Positions 15,602 to 23,325 of a DNA stretch of 64,000 nucleotides are shown here, piece after piece. Within the stretch, counting starts at the first letter, position 1. Every line of letters begins with the position of its first letter. The stretch is taken from contig CAVTRI010000001.1 in NCBI GenBank assembly GCA_963737075.1, positions 248,001 through 312,000 on the forward strand, written 5' to 3'. Position numbers and translations under genes: made by a program. Source of the DNA: CAVTRI01 sp963737075 (GTDB lineage Bacteria; Actinomycetota; Acidimicrobiia; Acidimicrobiales; Palsa-688). The notes under the pieces were generated by a model. It had not been told where the DNA came from. It worked only from the letters and a program-made list of their open reading frames with translations, and did not search any database.

Positions 15602-16750
15602 TCAGGTCTGGCGACCGGTGACCTTGTCCCGCGCCCGGTCGATCGCGGCCGTCGCCGCGCCCACGGTCTTCAAGGCGAAAGGCGTGTCCGGCCCGCGCGT
15701 GTGGGGCCGGGTCGGCCCGATACGCAAGGCAAGCCCATACTTGACACCGAGCGAAATGCGGTTGACCTTCGACGTGGCACGCCGCAGGGCTGGCCATACG
15801 ACTCGCTCTTCGAAGCGCACGTGCTCCCTCAGCACGGTCGCCAGCTCGGCGGCGAGCTGCTTTCGAGAATGGTCGGCGTGGGCGGCGAGCAGCGCATCGA
15901 CGTAATAGCGACATTCTCGTTCCTGCTCCAACGCCTGATCCGCGAGTGCTCTGCCGTTGGATACCCGCTTGCGCGTCGCCGGCCAGAGCACGAGCTCTTC
16001 GGCGGTCTCATGACGGGACGCCGCCGACGCGAACACGTCGACCACAAAACGTCTGGCCGTCTCGTCCTGCTGGTTCACAGGCGAGTCCGCCGTCAGCTGG
16101 CCGAGCAGCCCCAGCAGGCGCGCGTGGTCTGCGCTGGCGGCCTCGAGAATGTCCACGCCTCGCGGCCGCGGGGGCCCGGTGGGCGTTGGCAGGGCGTCAG
16201 GGTCGCGGTGCCGGCCCTGCAGCCGGTCGCGGAGATGATCCGCAGGGCCGAGCATGCGGGCGGCTAGCAGCGTCCCGGATCCTGACCCGGGCAGGTGCGG
16301 ATGGGGCCGCGTGGGGGCACGGCGGCGAACGTCGAGCACCCGGGCACCTTCATGTAGCCGCTCCTCCGGGGCCATCAGGTCGCTCAGGGCCGGGAAGATG
16401 ATGTTCTCTTCATCCCTGATGTGGTTGTCGACGGCCTCGACCAACGAGCGCAACAGCGCCGGGCGGTGTGGATCGTCGACGCCACGGCGCTCGATCTCCG
16501 CCAGCACCCGGGCCTGGGCCCCGTGGGTCTCGATGCCGTGTAACGTCGGCTGTCGCCCGATGCGGCTGGCGACAAGCGGGTAGAGGATGGCACGTTCCTC
16601 GACGTCATGGATCGACAGGTCATGGACCAGGCCGTTGACGAGTGCCGGCTCCACGTGGGAATCGGTATCGAGCTGTTCCGAAAGGTGACGGACCTGGCCT
16701 ACCAGCGCGCGGTGCTCGGCGCGCAGCACATCCACGAGATCGGAGTCCAC
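15602..16750 (-). CDS. two-domain hemerythrin (HHE) protein
   Basis: 382 residues with two hemerythrin cation-binding four-helix bundles. Domain 1 (about 5-135) has EHRALVGQV, HDVEERAILYPL and HIRDEENIIFPAL; domain 2 (about 205-320) has ADHARLLGLL, RHETAEELVLWPA and HVRFEERVVWPAL, giving His/Glu ligands for two di-iron sites. A linker and a basic tail ending AAIDRARDKVTGRQT follow. Such proteins bind O2 or NO, or store iron. The GTG 16750 start lies nine bases after a sigma-B-like -10 box. Confidence 0.9.
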   Translation of the reverse strand: MDSDLVDVLRAEHRALVGQVRHLSEQLDTDSHVEPALVNGLVHDLSIHDVEERAILYPLVASRIGRQPTLHGIETHGAQARVLAEIERRGVDDPHRPALLRSLVEAVDNHIRDEENIIFPALSDLMAPEERLHEGARVLDVRRRAPTRPHPHLPGSGSGTLLAARMLGPADHLRDRLQGRHRDPDALPTPTGPPRPRGVDILEAASADHARLLGLLGQLTADSPVNQQDETARRFVVDVFASAASRHETAEELVLWPATRKRVSNGRALADQALEQERECRYYVDALLAAHADHSRKQLAAELATVLREHVRFEERVVWPALRRATSKVNRISLGVKYGLALRIGPTRPHTRGPDTPFALKTVGAATAAIDRARDKVTGRQT

Positions 16751-16759
16751 GGTGAATCA

Positions 16760-16783
16760 GTACCCCAGGGCAAAGGGCGGAAC
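16760..16783 (-). promoter_or_regulatory. sigma-B-like promoter of the two-domain hemerythrin gene
   Basis: Minus strand: GTTC (16783-16780), 14 bases, GGGTAC (16765-16760), nine bases before GTG 16750, consistent with a leaderless message. Confidence 0.5.
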
Positions 16784-16788
16784 ACCTC

Positions 16789-16813
16789 GTGTGGGTGCGG
16801 TACACGTGGGTAG
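16789..16813 (+). promoter_or_regulatory. sigma-B-like promoter of the 62-aa acidic protein gene
   Basis: GTGT (16789-16792), 15 bases, GGGTAG (16808-16813), 31 bases before ATG 16845, which has its own strong Shine-Dalgarno. It faces away from the hemerythrin promoter. Confidence 0.45.
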
Positions 16814-16844
16814 CGACGACCGCGACCCCTGAAGGAGGGATGCA

Positions 16845-17033
16845 ATGCTCAGAAGGTCCCGCCGGGCACAGCGGGAGCAGGTCCCGGGGAAGGAGAGCCC
16901 GCCGCTCAAGACAACTCCTCAGCCGGAGGAACTGGCGTTGACCGAGCGACCCGTCGAGGTGGACGAAGCAGACGCCCTCGAGCAGGCCAGGGCGGTCCCG
17001 TTCGACGAGGACGAGGACTACCCGCGTCAATAG
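16845..17033 (+). CDS. small acidic hypothetical protein (62 aa)
   Basis: 62 residues: a basic N-terminal dozen (MLRRSRRAQREQ) followed by a Glu/Asp/Pro-rich tail ending FDEDEDYPRQ. No domain is recognised. AAGGAGGGATGCA upstream of ATG 16845 is an excellent Shine-Dalgarno and a stress-type promoter match precedes it, which is the main reason to accept it. The composition suggests an unstructured cytosolic protein. Topoisomerase IB follows on the same strand with its own promoter match. Confidence 0.65.
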   Translation: MLRRSRRAQREQVPGKESPPLKTTPQPEELALTERPVEVDEADALEQARAVPFDEDEDYPRQ

Positions 17034-17051
17034 CGGGGGGTCTTGCGCCAA

Positions 17052-17077
17052 GTTTCGGACACGCGTTCGGGGGGTAC
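17052..17077 (+). promoter_or_regulatory. sigma-B-like promoter of the topoisomerase IB gene
   Basis: GTTT (17052-17055), 16 bases, GGGTAC (17072-17077), 28 bases before ATG 17106. Confidence 0.6.
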
Positions 17078-17105
17078 CTGCCCGCGACATGCACCGACCG
17101 AAACG

Positions 17106-18152
17106 ATGAGGCTCCGCCGCTCCGATCTGTCCAGCCCGGGTTACACACGTCAGCGGCGAGGACGAGGCTTTTCGTACCGAGACCCGCACGGGCAGCGGGT
17201 CCGCGACCCGGAGGTGTTGCGGCGAATCGAGGCCCTGGTGATCCCGCCCGCCTGGAATGACGTCTGGATTTGCGCCTGGCCACAGGGACACATCCAGGCG
17301 ACCGGTGTCGACGCGCGCGGCCGGACCCAGTACCGCTACCACGATGCCTGGCGCGTCCTTCGCGACCAGGCGAAGTTCGATCACGTTCTCGACTTCGGCC
17401 GGGCACTTCCCGCCCTGCGGGGCGCCGTTGACAGAGACCTGCGCCTGACCGGCGCCGCCTGTGATCGGGTGCTGGCGGTAGCCACGCGCCTGCTGGACAT
17501 CGGGTTCTTCCGGATCGGCAGCGAGTGCTACGCCGAGGAGAACGACACCTACGGCCTGACGACGCTGCGGCGCCGGCACGCGCGGGTGGTCGGGGACGAG
17601 GTCGTGTTCGACTACCCGGCCAAGGACGGCAAGCGCCGACTCCAGGCGGTCGTTGACAGCGACGTCCGTGATGTCATCACGATGTTGCGACAACGGCGCT
17701 CAGGCGGCGACAACCTGTTCGCCTGGCAGGAAAGGCCGCACGGGCCCTGGCGAGAGGTGCGCTCGGCGGACATCAACGCTTACGTCAAGAACCGGACAGG
17801 GTTCGACTGCTCGGCCAAAGACTTCCGGACCTGGCATGCCACTGTCCTGGCGGCCGTCGCGCTGTCCGTGTCCGTCGGACCGACGAGTCCATGGGCTCGC
17901 AAGCGGTGCGTGAGCCGTGCGATGCAGGAAGTCGCGTACTACCTGGGAGACACGCCGCGGGTCACCCGCCGCTCCTACGTCGACCCCCGCGTGGTGGACC
18001 GCTACCTGGCCGGTCAGACCGTGGCGTCAGCACTCGGCCAGCTCGGAAGCGGGCTGTCGTTCGGCGACCTGTCGACGCAGGGAGCGGTCGAGGAGGCAGT
18101 CCTGGACCTGCTCGACCCCCGCCCGGCGGCTGAGCGGCGAACGGCCAGCTAA
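17106..18152 (+). CDS. DNA topoisomerase IB (poxvirus type)
   Basis: 348 residues of the small bacterial/poxvirus topoisomerase IB family, which relaxes supercoils through a 3'-phosphotyrosine. The N-terminal domain contains GRGFSYRDPHGQRVRDPEVL and LVIPPAWNDVWICAWPQGHI; the catalytic domain has RLLDIGFFRIGSE and YGLTTLRRRHA, and the nucleophile is Tyr291 in TRRSYVDPRVV. The start was chosen at ATG 17106 because codons upstream read through the promoter match. Bacteria with gyrase usually carry this enzyme as an accessory, often in stress loci. Confidence 0.93.
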   Translation: MRLRRSDLSSPGYTRQRRGRGFSYRDPHGQRVRDPEVLRRIEALVIPPAWNDVWICAWPQGHIQATGVDARGRTQYRYHDAWRVLRDQAKFDHVLDFGRALPALRGAVDRDLRLTGAACDRVLAVATRLLDIGFFRIGSECYAEENDTYGLTTLRRRHARVVGDEVVFDYPAKDGKRRLQAVVDSDVRDVITMLRQRRSGGDNLFAWQERPHGPWREVRSADINAYVKNRTGFDCSAKDFRTWHATVLAAVALSVSVGPTSPWARKRCVSRAMQEVAYYLGDTPRVTRRSYVDPRVVDRYLAGQTVASALGQLGSGLSFGDLSTQGAVEEAVLDLLDPRPAAERRTAS

Positions 18153-18173
18153 CGATTCGGGTCGCTCCCAGCC

Positions 18174-18432
18174 GTGCCAACGGCCGGGGCGGTGCGCGCC
18201 CAATCGCGCCAACGGCCGGGGCTAGGTGCGCTCAGGCGTCAGGCCGGTCCGGCGAGGCGCGATACGGCGTCGAATGTGGCTCCCTCTCGCGCCCCACGTT
18301 GTTGACGTGGCGCTCGATCGCACCATTCAAGGGAACGTGGCGCGCAACGACTCATGGTCCAGCCCAGCCGCGCCAGTGGTTGCCCGCAAGGCGCCCCCGA
18401 CCCTCAGGCATCAGCCGGTCCGGCGAGGCGCG
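18174..18432. repeat. cluster of direct and inverted repeats between topoisomerase IB and DUF488
   Basis: The 305-base spacer 18153-18457 holds no gene I can support. GCCAACGGCCGGGGC occurs at 18176 and 18208 (32-base period). A roughly 30-base segment beginning CTCAGGC and ending GGTCCGGCGAGGCGCG occurs at 18231 and again near 18402. CCACGT-TGTTG-ACGTGG forms a hairpin near 18294-18310. The 26 bases at 18205-18230 resemble, in inverted and degenerate form, the palindromic element at 47.5 kb. Confidence 0.6.
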
Positions 18433-18457
18433 CGATGTGGCGGATTCGCCCGCCATC

Positions 18458-19024
18458 ATGGTTGCTGTGAGCAACGTCACGCGGACCCCTCGCCTGTTGA
18501 CGGTGGGCCACGGCACCCTCGGCCAGGCGGCCTTCGCACAGCTGCTCTCAACAGCTGACATCGGCTTGGTCGTCGATGTTCGCCGTTTTCCTGCCAGCCG
18601 CCGCCATCCACACTTCGCCCGCGATCGCCTCGAGGAGTCACTTCCAGCGGCAGGCCTTGCGTATCGGTGGGACAGCAGGCTCGGCGGCTTTCGCCGGGCC
18701 AGCGTGGATTCCCCCAACACGGCGCTGCGGCACCCCTCGTTCCGCGGCTACGCGGACTACATGGCCACCCAGCCCTTCCGTTCCGCCCTCGAGGAGTTGC
18801 TGCGCGACTGTGATGCGCACGAGACGGCGGTCATGTGCGCCGAGACTGTCTGGTGGCGCTGCCACCGACGGCTCATTGCCGACGCGGCCACCTTGATCTG
18901 CGGCGCCGATGTCCACCACCTCGGCCACGACGGCCGGCTGACCGCGCATCGTCTTACCGACGACGCGCGGCCCGACGGCAGGTGCGGCGTCATCTATGCC
19001 GCGTCCGACCTAGATCACGGCTAG
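18458..19024 (+). CDS. DUF488 family protein
   Basis: 188 residues. The N-terminal RLLTVGHGTLGQAAFAQLLS, then VVDVRRFPASRRHPHF, and the C-terminal MCAETVWWRCHRRLIAD motif are the hallmarks of DUF488, a fold with a conserved Cys/Asp/CHR site of unknown activity. ATG 18458 is used; GTG 18467 is also possible. It reads away from the repeat cluster. No Shine-Dalgarno is evident. Confidence 0.85.
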   Translation: MVAVSNVTRTPRLLTVGHGTLGQAAFAQLLSTADIGLVVDVRRFPASRRHPHFARDRLEESLPAAGLAYRWDSRLGGFRRASVDSPNTALRHPSFRGYADYMATQPFRSALEELLRDCDAHETAVMCAETVWWRCHRRLIADAATLICGADVHHLGHDGRLTAHRLTDDARPDGRCGVIYAASDLDHG

Positions 19025-19228
19025 CGAAGCGGCGGCCCTGCTCCATCGGTACCTGCTGGCGACGAGGCGGGCGAGGGAGATCGAACCCGGGCGGCCGTAC
19101 GAGGCGCAGAGCAGCCGGCTGAGATCGCGGGGAGGGGATTGGTCGGTGAGAACGGCGGTTTCCATGCACCGGACTACGCTGGCCGCTGCCGAACGGTTCC
19201 GCGTCTCAGAGCTGCAACAGCCGAACGA

Positions 19229-19774
19229 TTACCGGGCTTGCAGGGCGTCGATCAGCTGAGCCTTGGTCATGTCCGAACGCCCGGGGATTTTGGCCGCCTG
19301 AGCCAGCGCGTACAGCTCTTCTTTCGAGACGTCGGCGAGGATTCCGGTGGCGACGAGCCGGCTGTGCTTGGCGGCCAACAGCTCCTTCCCGCAGTTCTGC
19401 ATTCGAGCTTGCCCAAGCGCGTCCTGCATGCGAGGCAACACCGAGTGCTCCTCCTCCTGGACGTGATGGGTGACCCCCTCGATGATCGTGTGCATGTGCC
19501 TCTTGACGGAGGCCGCGTCGCCAGGATGGCCCTGGATGGCGCTGATAGCGTCCTTCACCTCCTGGTGCTCATGCTCGGCTTCTCGTCGTAGATCGTCGCC
19601 TCCGGGAACGTCGGCGAGCGCGGGGTACAGCACTTCCTCTTCGATGGCGGTATGGACGGTGAGCTCCGAACAGATCTGGGAGACGACAGAGTCGCCGCCG
19701 CCCTTGTTGTAGCGATCGAAGAGCGCTTCCACGTGGCGGTGGTCGGCTTTGATGATGCTGGCGGCATCAGGCAT
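19229..19774 (-). CDS. hemerythrin domain protein with C-terminal Rho_N-like module
   Basis: 181 residues. Residues 4-140 form one hemerythrin bundle with likely ligands His12, His41/Glu45 (HTAIEEEVLYPAL), His68 or His70, and His104/Glu108 (THHVQEEEHSVLP). Residues 153-179 (ELYALAQAAKIPGRSDMTKA and following) form the same helix-extended-helix module as the small basic proteins at 10.0 and 15.3 kb. The combination suggests a di-iron sensor or store tethered to nucleic acid. ATG 19774 follows GAGGAG and a stress promoter match. Confidence 0.9.
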   Translation of the reverse strand: MPDAASIIKADHRHVEALFDRYNKGGGDSVVSQICSELTVHTAIEEEVLYPALADVPGGDDLRREAEHEHQEVKDAISAIQGHPGDAASVKRHMHTIIEGVTHHVQEEEHSVLPRMQDALGQARMQNCGKELLAAKHSRLVATGILADVSKEELYALAQAAKIPGRSDMTKAQLIDALQAR

Positions 19775-19809
19775 GGCTTACAGACTCCTCATTGTGCGGA
19801 GCCCGGTCT

Positions 19810-19835
19810 GTACCCCATGGCCCAGGCGCTTAAGC
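19810..19835 (-). promoter_or_regulatory. sigma-B-like promoter of the Rho_N-hemerythrin gene
   Basis: Minus strand: GCTT (19835-19832), 16 bases, GGGTAC (19815-19810), 35 bases before ATG 19774. Confidence 0.45.
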
Positions 19836-20132
19836 ACCTTGCCCGGGCAACCGAAGCCACGTAACGTGGCCGCCGAGGACGGTGAGGGCCACATGCGGTG
19901 GGTGGTCGTCGTCGTGGGGGCGCAATCGGACCTGGTAGCCGCCTCGTTCGAGGCGGTCGAACACGGCGGCGTAGATGACGCCGGTTGCCGTCCGTCGCCC
20001 GCGTATCGCCGTGTGCTGCCCGCTCCAGAGCTGGCCCCGGCGGCGAATCTCGATTTCAGCACCGTCCTCGCTGGCCGGCCCGACCACGACGGCAGCGCCG
20101 ACATCGCCGCCAATATTGAGCACGACGCTCAC
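19830..20132 (-). CDS. conserved hypothetical protein coupled to DUF4331 (100 aa)
   Basis: 100 residues from GTG 20132, overlapping the DUF4331 stop as GTGA. VLNIGGDVGAAVVVGPASED, then AEIEIRR, GQHTAIRGRRTATGVIYAAVFDRLERGGYQV and a C-terminal GGHVTWLRL strand match a small beta-rich family common in actinobacteria next to DUF4331 genes. Some relatives carry the unsupported name phospholipase. The function is unknown. A longer version from GTG 20171 is possible, but the GTGA overlap favours the shorter one. Confidence 0.75.
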   Translation of the reverse strand: MSVVLNIGGDVGAAVVVGPASEDGAEIEIRRRGQLWSGQHTAIRGRRTATGVIYAAVFDRLERGGYQVRLRPHDDDHPPHVALTVLGGHVTWLRLPGQGA

Positions 20133-21577
20133 GGCACGACCGACGCCGGTGTCTTGGAGGGGTTCGACCACCCGCTGTAGGGATGGCCGAGGTACGGGAA
20201 CGTCGTCAGGTAGCGCTCGGTGCCGTGCGCGGTGAGGTCGTGGTCGCCGGTGGTCAGCCCGAAGCTGACCAGCCCGGCGGCGGCGTCGGCGGTAAACCCC
20301 TTGTCGACCAGAGGGAGGGTGGCTCCGGCGATGGCACGCAGCTCGATCGTGGCGACGTCGTCAAAGACCCGACGGCCATTGGGGAACCCCGACAGGTCCC
20401 CACCCAGCAGCCCGAGGTCGCTCGGGGCGCGGGCGGGAGGGATGGCCGTGTTGAGGCGGAGCTCGTCGGCCTTGACGCCCGTCCCGTTGAAGTTAGTGAA
20501 CCCCGGGATCACTCCCGGGGGCAGCCCGGTGAGGAGAATGGCGACGATGTCGGGCCGGGTGTTGCTGGCCATGGCGTTGTACGCGCCCAGGTTGGGAAAC
20601 ACCCCCGGGTAGAGCGAGGGCAGCAGCGTCGCCAGCAGTGGTCGTTGGAAGTAGTGGAGAAACTGGTGTCCATCGGCGACGGGGGGTTGACGGTTCCAGT
20701 CGTTCTTGTCGCCGATGCCAATGATCACCTCGTTGACGAGCGGGTTGCCGAGCCGCGACACCTGCGTCCACGGCCCGACCCCGACCCCATCCTCCCGGTC
20801 GGAGGCATCGACACGGGCCCGCTGGCGGCTGGCGGTGGTCCACACTCCGATGACTCCGCTGGCACCGATGAGCTGTCTGATCGGGACCTGCAGGGCCAGG
20901 GAGTGGACGTTGACGTCGGCGGTCGAGTTCACCCCGGGCATGCCGTTCATGAGCCCTGCGGCCGGTCCGCCCGCGTGGTCGCCGGCGAACGGCCGCAGGT
21001 CACCCAGGTCGAACACCGCGCCCAGATCCACGTAGAACCCTTCGGCTCGCTGCCCGGCGAACACCTTGACCGAGAAGCCCCCTGCGCTGACCTCGTGGAT
21101 GGCCGCGTTAGCCAGGGCCGAATAGTTGGGCGTCGACAAAGGACCGATGTTGCACGGCGGGCTCAGCAGACCGGAGCCGAGCTCGGTGATCCGCGCGCCG
21201 CCCCGATGTCCGTGGTCGACGCGGACCAGCGAGTACGTCTGCTGGCGGTTCCAGGGGGAGCTTGGCGACGGCGGCGTGAGCGCCGTGATGGGCCCGTCGT
21301 TATACAGAAACGACGACGGGCTGTTGTTCACGGTCGTGAACCGGAACTGGAAGCTGATGTCAGGCGCCCCGTCCCCGGTGTTGTCGATGTGCATCTCGTA
21401 CACGACGCGGTCGCCGAACTCATAGAAGTTCGGGCCGCCGTCAGGCGCCTGAAGAGGAATGTAGTTGGCGATCAACGTCACGGTGGTCGGCTCGTCGGGA
21501 CTCACGAACGCGTAGACATCGGTGCTGTCAGCGACGGGATCCTTTGAGATTTCGGGGGCTTCTCGATGGGAGGACAT
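20129..21577 (-). CDS. DUF4331 domain protein
   Basis: 482 residues. It starts MSSHREAPEISKDPVADSTDVYAF, the DUF4331 opening, and contains YIPLQAPDGGPNFYEFGDRVVYEMHIDN, SLALQVPIRQLIG and many beta-strand segments, consistent with a large beta-sandwich protein of unknown role. No signal peptide of its own. ATG 21577 follows GAAAGG at six bases and lies 18 bases after the Tat-signal gene. Three-gene operon: Tat protein, DUF4331, 100-residue protein. Confidence 0.9.
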   Translation of the reverse strand: MSSHREAPEISKDPVADSTDVYAFVSPDEPTTVTLIANYIPLQAPDGGPNFYEFGDRVVYEMHIDNTGDGAPDISFQFRFTTVNNSPSSFLYNDGPITALTPPSPSSPWNRQQTYSLVRVDHGHRGGARITELGSGLLSPPCNIGPLSTPNYSALANAAIHEVSAGGFSVKVFAGQRAEGFYVDLGAVFDLGDLRPFAGDHAGGPAAGLMNGMPGVNSTADVNVHSLALQVPIRQLIGASGVIGVWTTASRQRARVDASDREDGVGVGPWTQVSRLGNPLVNEVIIGIGDKNDWNRQPPVADGHQFLHYFQRPLLATLLPSLYPGVFPNLGAYNAMASNTRPDIVAILLTGLPPGVIPGFTNFNGTGVKADELRLNTAIPPARAPSDLGLLGGDLSGFPNGRRVFDDVATIELRAIAGATLPLVDKGFTADAAAGLVSFGLTTGDHDLTAHGTERYLTTFPYLGHPYSGWSNPSKTPASVVP

Positions 21578-21595
21578 GGCTGCCTTTCGGGACAA

Positions 21596-21937
21596 CTACG
21601 GACGGGCGGATGACGCGAGACGGCGAGCCAGCCCGAGGTCGCGTATCACGACCTCACGCTCGCCCTGGAACAAGCTGATGTCACCGGTGGAGAGATCCTT
21701 GACGTGCGCCACGAGGGGCTCCGACAGGCCGGACGCGTCGCTGTCGGCACCGATCACGCTCTGCTCGACCTCTGGAGCCGTGGAGGAGGCCCCGGCCAGC
21801 AGGCTGGACAAGCCGGGCACGCTCGCAGTGACTCCGACCGCCGCTGCGGTGAGGGTCGTTCCCTGCAAGAAGGCCCGGCGGCTCAAACCGGAGGGCTGGG
21901 GCTCGTCCGGATCGCAGGCAGGCCGGTCAGAAGTCAT
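21596..21937 (-). CDS. twin-arginine signal protein upstream of DUF4331
   Basis: 113 residues. A Tat signal (LSRRAFLQGTTLTAAAVGVT, near residues 18-37) is followed by a short exported domain with VAHVKDLSTGDISLFQGEREVVIRDLGLARRL, which repeats part of a motif seen in larger Tat-exported proteins. ATG 21937 has AAGGGGT upstream and gives the normal signal length. Because it is immediately upstream of DUF4331, it may help bring that protein to the cell surface. No enzymatic motif is visible. Confidence 0.8.
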   Translation of the reverse strand: MTSDRPACDPDEPQPSGLSRRAFLQGTTLTAAAVGVTASVPGLSSLLAGASSTAPEVEQSVIGADSDASGLSEPLVAHVKDLSTGDISLFQGEREVVIRDLGLARRLASSARP

Positions 21938-22214
21938 GGCGAAACCCCTTCCCTTGGCGCACACGTTGGCCGCCGAGTTGTACGAGGCCGCCCGGATCCT
22001 GGATGACAGAAATTTTTCCTCTCGTCTCATCGCGCTGAAGGCAGGGGCTGACCGTCCCTATGACGCGTCCGGGTCGTCAGCAGCCCCGGCCCGTCGGATG
22101 GGCGTCGAGGGACCACCGTAAGGCGGGCACTACGGAGTCGCGCCCGGCCGATGACTTCACACGCCGAGACACGTCGGAACCATTGACCACTGCACCAATC
22201 TGAAAGGAAGCACC

Positions 22215-22619
22215 GTGGGCACTGCCATCCAGCCGTATCTGTTCTTCCCCGGCAACACTGACGCTGCCATCACCTTCTACCAACAGGTCTTCGGAGGCGA
22301 GCTCACGTTCACACGCCGGGGCGACGTCGACTCCTCCGCCCCGGACGACAAGAAGCAGCAGGTGATCAACGCCTCGCTGGTGGGCCCCGAGATCACGATT
22401 CGGGCCAGCGACCGCGACGACGCCACCGCCGACGCCCAGACGCGGGTGGAGCTCACCATCATCGGGGACGACGAGAGCCGCCTACGCAAAGTCTTTGACG
22501 ATCTGAGCCAGGGCGGCACTGTCGTCGCCCCACTCGAGAAGCAGTTCTGGGGCGACATCTTCGGCGCGTTTACCGACAAGTTCGGGATCGGCTGGCAGGT
22601 CAACATCGGCGCTGGCTGA
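22215..22619 (+). CDS. VOC family (PhnB-like glyoxalase fold) protein
   Basis: 134 residues. It has IQPYLFFPGNTDAAITFYQQ, an FGGEL turn, a central strand ASLVGPEITIRASD and the end segment PLEKQFWGDIFGAFTDKFGIGW, which is the PhnB/YjdN-like variant of the vicinal-oxygen-chelate fold. Metal-dependent activity is not proven; several relatives are resistance or isomerase-like proteins. GTG 22215 follows AAAGGAAG. It stands alone, 75 bases before the sigma factor gene. Confidence 0.88.
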   Translation: MGTAIQPYLFFPGNTDAAITFYQQVFGGELTFTRRGDVDSSAPDDKKQQVINASLVGPEITIRASDRDDATADAQTRVELTIIGDDESRLRKVFDDLSQGGTVVAPLEKQFWGDIFGAFTDKFGIGWQVNIGAG

Positions 22620-22664
22620 CCGTGCGTCAGACTGTCGCTCGATCGCGCACGGATGCGACATCCG
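22620..22664 (+). terminator. hairpins between the VOC and sigma factor genes
   Basis: CCGTGCG (22620-22626) pairs with CGCACGG (22646-22652), and CGGATG-CGA-CATCCG (22650-22664) forms a second overlapping hairpin. No T-run follows, so termination is only a suggestion. Confidence 0.3.
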
Positions 22665-22693
22665 GAGAGCCGGGCGACTACGAATAGGTCGGG

Positions 22694-23260
22694 ATGATCG
22701 ACCTGGAGAACGCCAGCGACGCCACCGTCGTCGTCGCGATTGCCCGGTGGCACGAGCCGGCGCTGGCCGAGGCGTACCGACGCCACGGCGGCGCAGTGCA
22801 CGCCCTGGCCGCAAGGGTTCTCGGCTCGGCCGAAGCGGCCGACGACGTCACCCAGGAGGTGTTCGTCAGCCTGTGGGAAAGCCCCGAGCGTTTCGATCCC
22901 GCCCGAGGCGGCCTCCGCAGCTTCTTGCTGGCCGTCGCCCACAATCGCGCTGTCGACGTTCTCCGATCCAGCAAGGCCCGGCTGGCGCGAGAGGAGCGTG
23001 ACGCCCAGACGATCGCTACTGGCGGCTACGACATCGAGCGGCACGCCTGGGATCTCCACCTCAGCGAGCAGGTGAGAAACGCCTTGCAGTGCCTCCCCGA
23101 CAGTGAACAGCGGCCTATTGCGCTGGCGTACTTCGACGGCCACACCTACCGGGAGGTGGCGGCGCTGCTGGGCGAGCCCGAAGGCACCGTCAAGAGCCGC
23201 ATTCGCTCCGGGCTACGCCGACTCCGACACGCGCTGGAACAGGAAGGGGTGCGGACATGA
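22694..23260 (+). CDS. ECF-type RNA polymerase sigma factor
   Basis: 188 residues. Region 2 includes YRRHGGAVHALAARVLGSAE and DDVTQEVFVSLWESPERF followed by SFLLAVAHNRAVDVLRSSKA; region 4 includes LPDSEQRPIALAYFDGHTYR and EPEGTVKSRIRSGLRRLRHAL. No region 1 or 3, so it is an extracytoplasmic-function sigma factor close to the SigK/SigL group. The next gene encodes a membrane zinc anti-sigma factor. It is not the sigma-B type that would read the GTTT/GGGTA promoters in this window. Confidence 0.93.
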   Translation: MIDLENASDATVVVAIARWHEPALAEAYRRHGGAVHALAARVLGSAEAADDVTQEVFVSLWESPERFDPARGGLRSFLLAVAHNRAVDVLRSSKARLAREERDAQTIATGGYDIERHAWDLHLSEQVRNALQCLPDSEQRPIALAYFDGHTYREVAALLGEPEGTVKSRIRSGLRRLRHALEQEGVRT

Positions 23261-23325
23261 CCGGCCCGGGAGATCGGTCCCGGGTGGCAGGCCGGTCCCG
23301 CGCTCCACGGACGGTGGACCAGTGA
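23257..23325 (+). CDS. possible 22-aa coupling peptide between sigma and anti-sigma genes
   Basis: An ATG at 23257 overlaps the sigma factor stop as ATGA and encodes 22 residues (MTGPGDRSRVAGRSRAPRTV and two more). Its TGA overlaps the GTG start of the anti-sigma gene. It may only pass ribosomes to the next gene. Its significance is uncertain. Confidence 0.3.
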   Translation: MTGPGDRSRVAGRSRAPRTVDQ

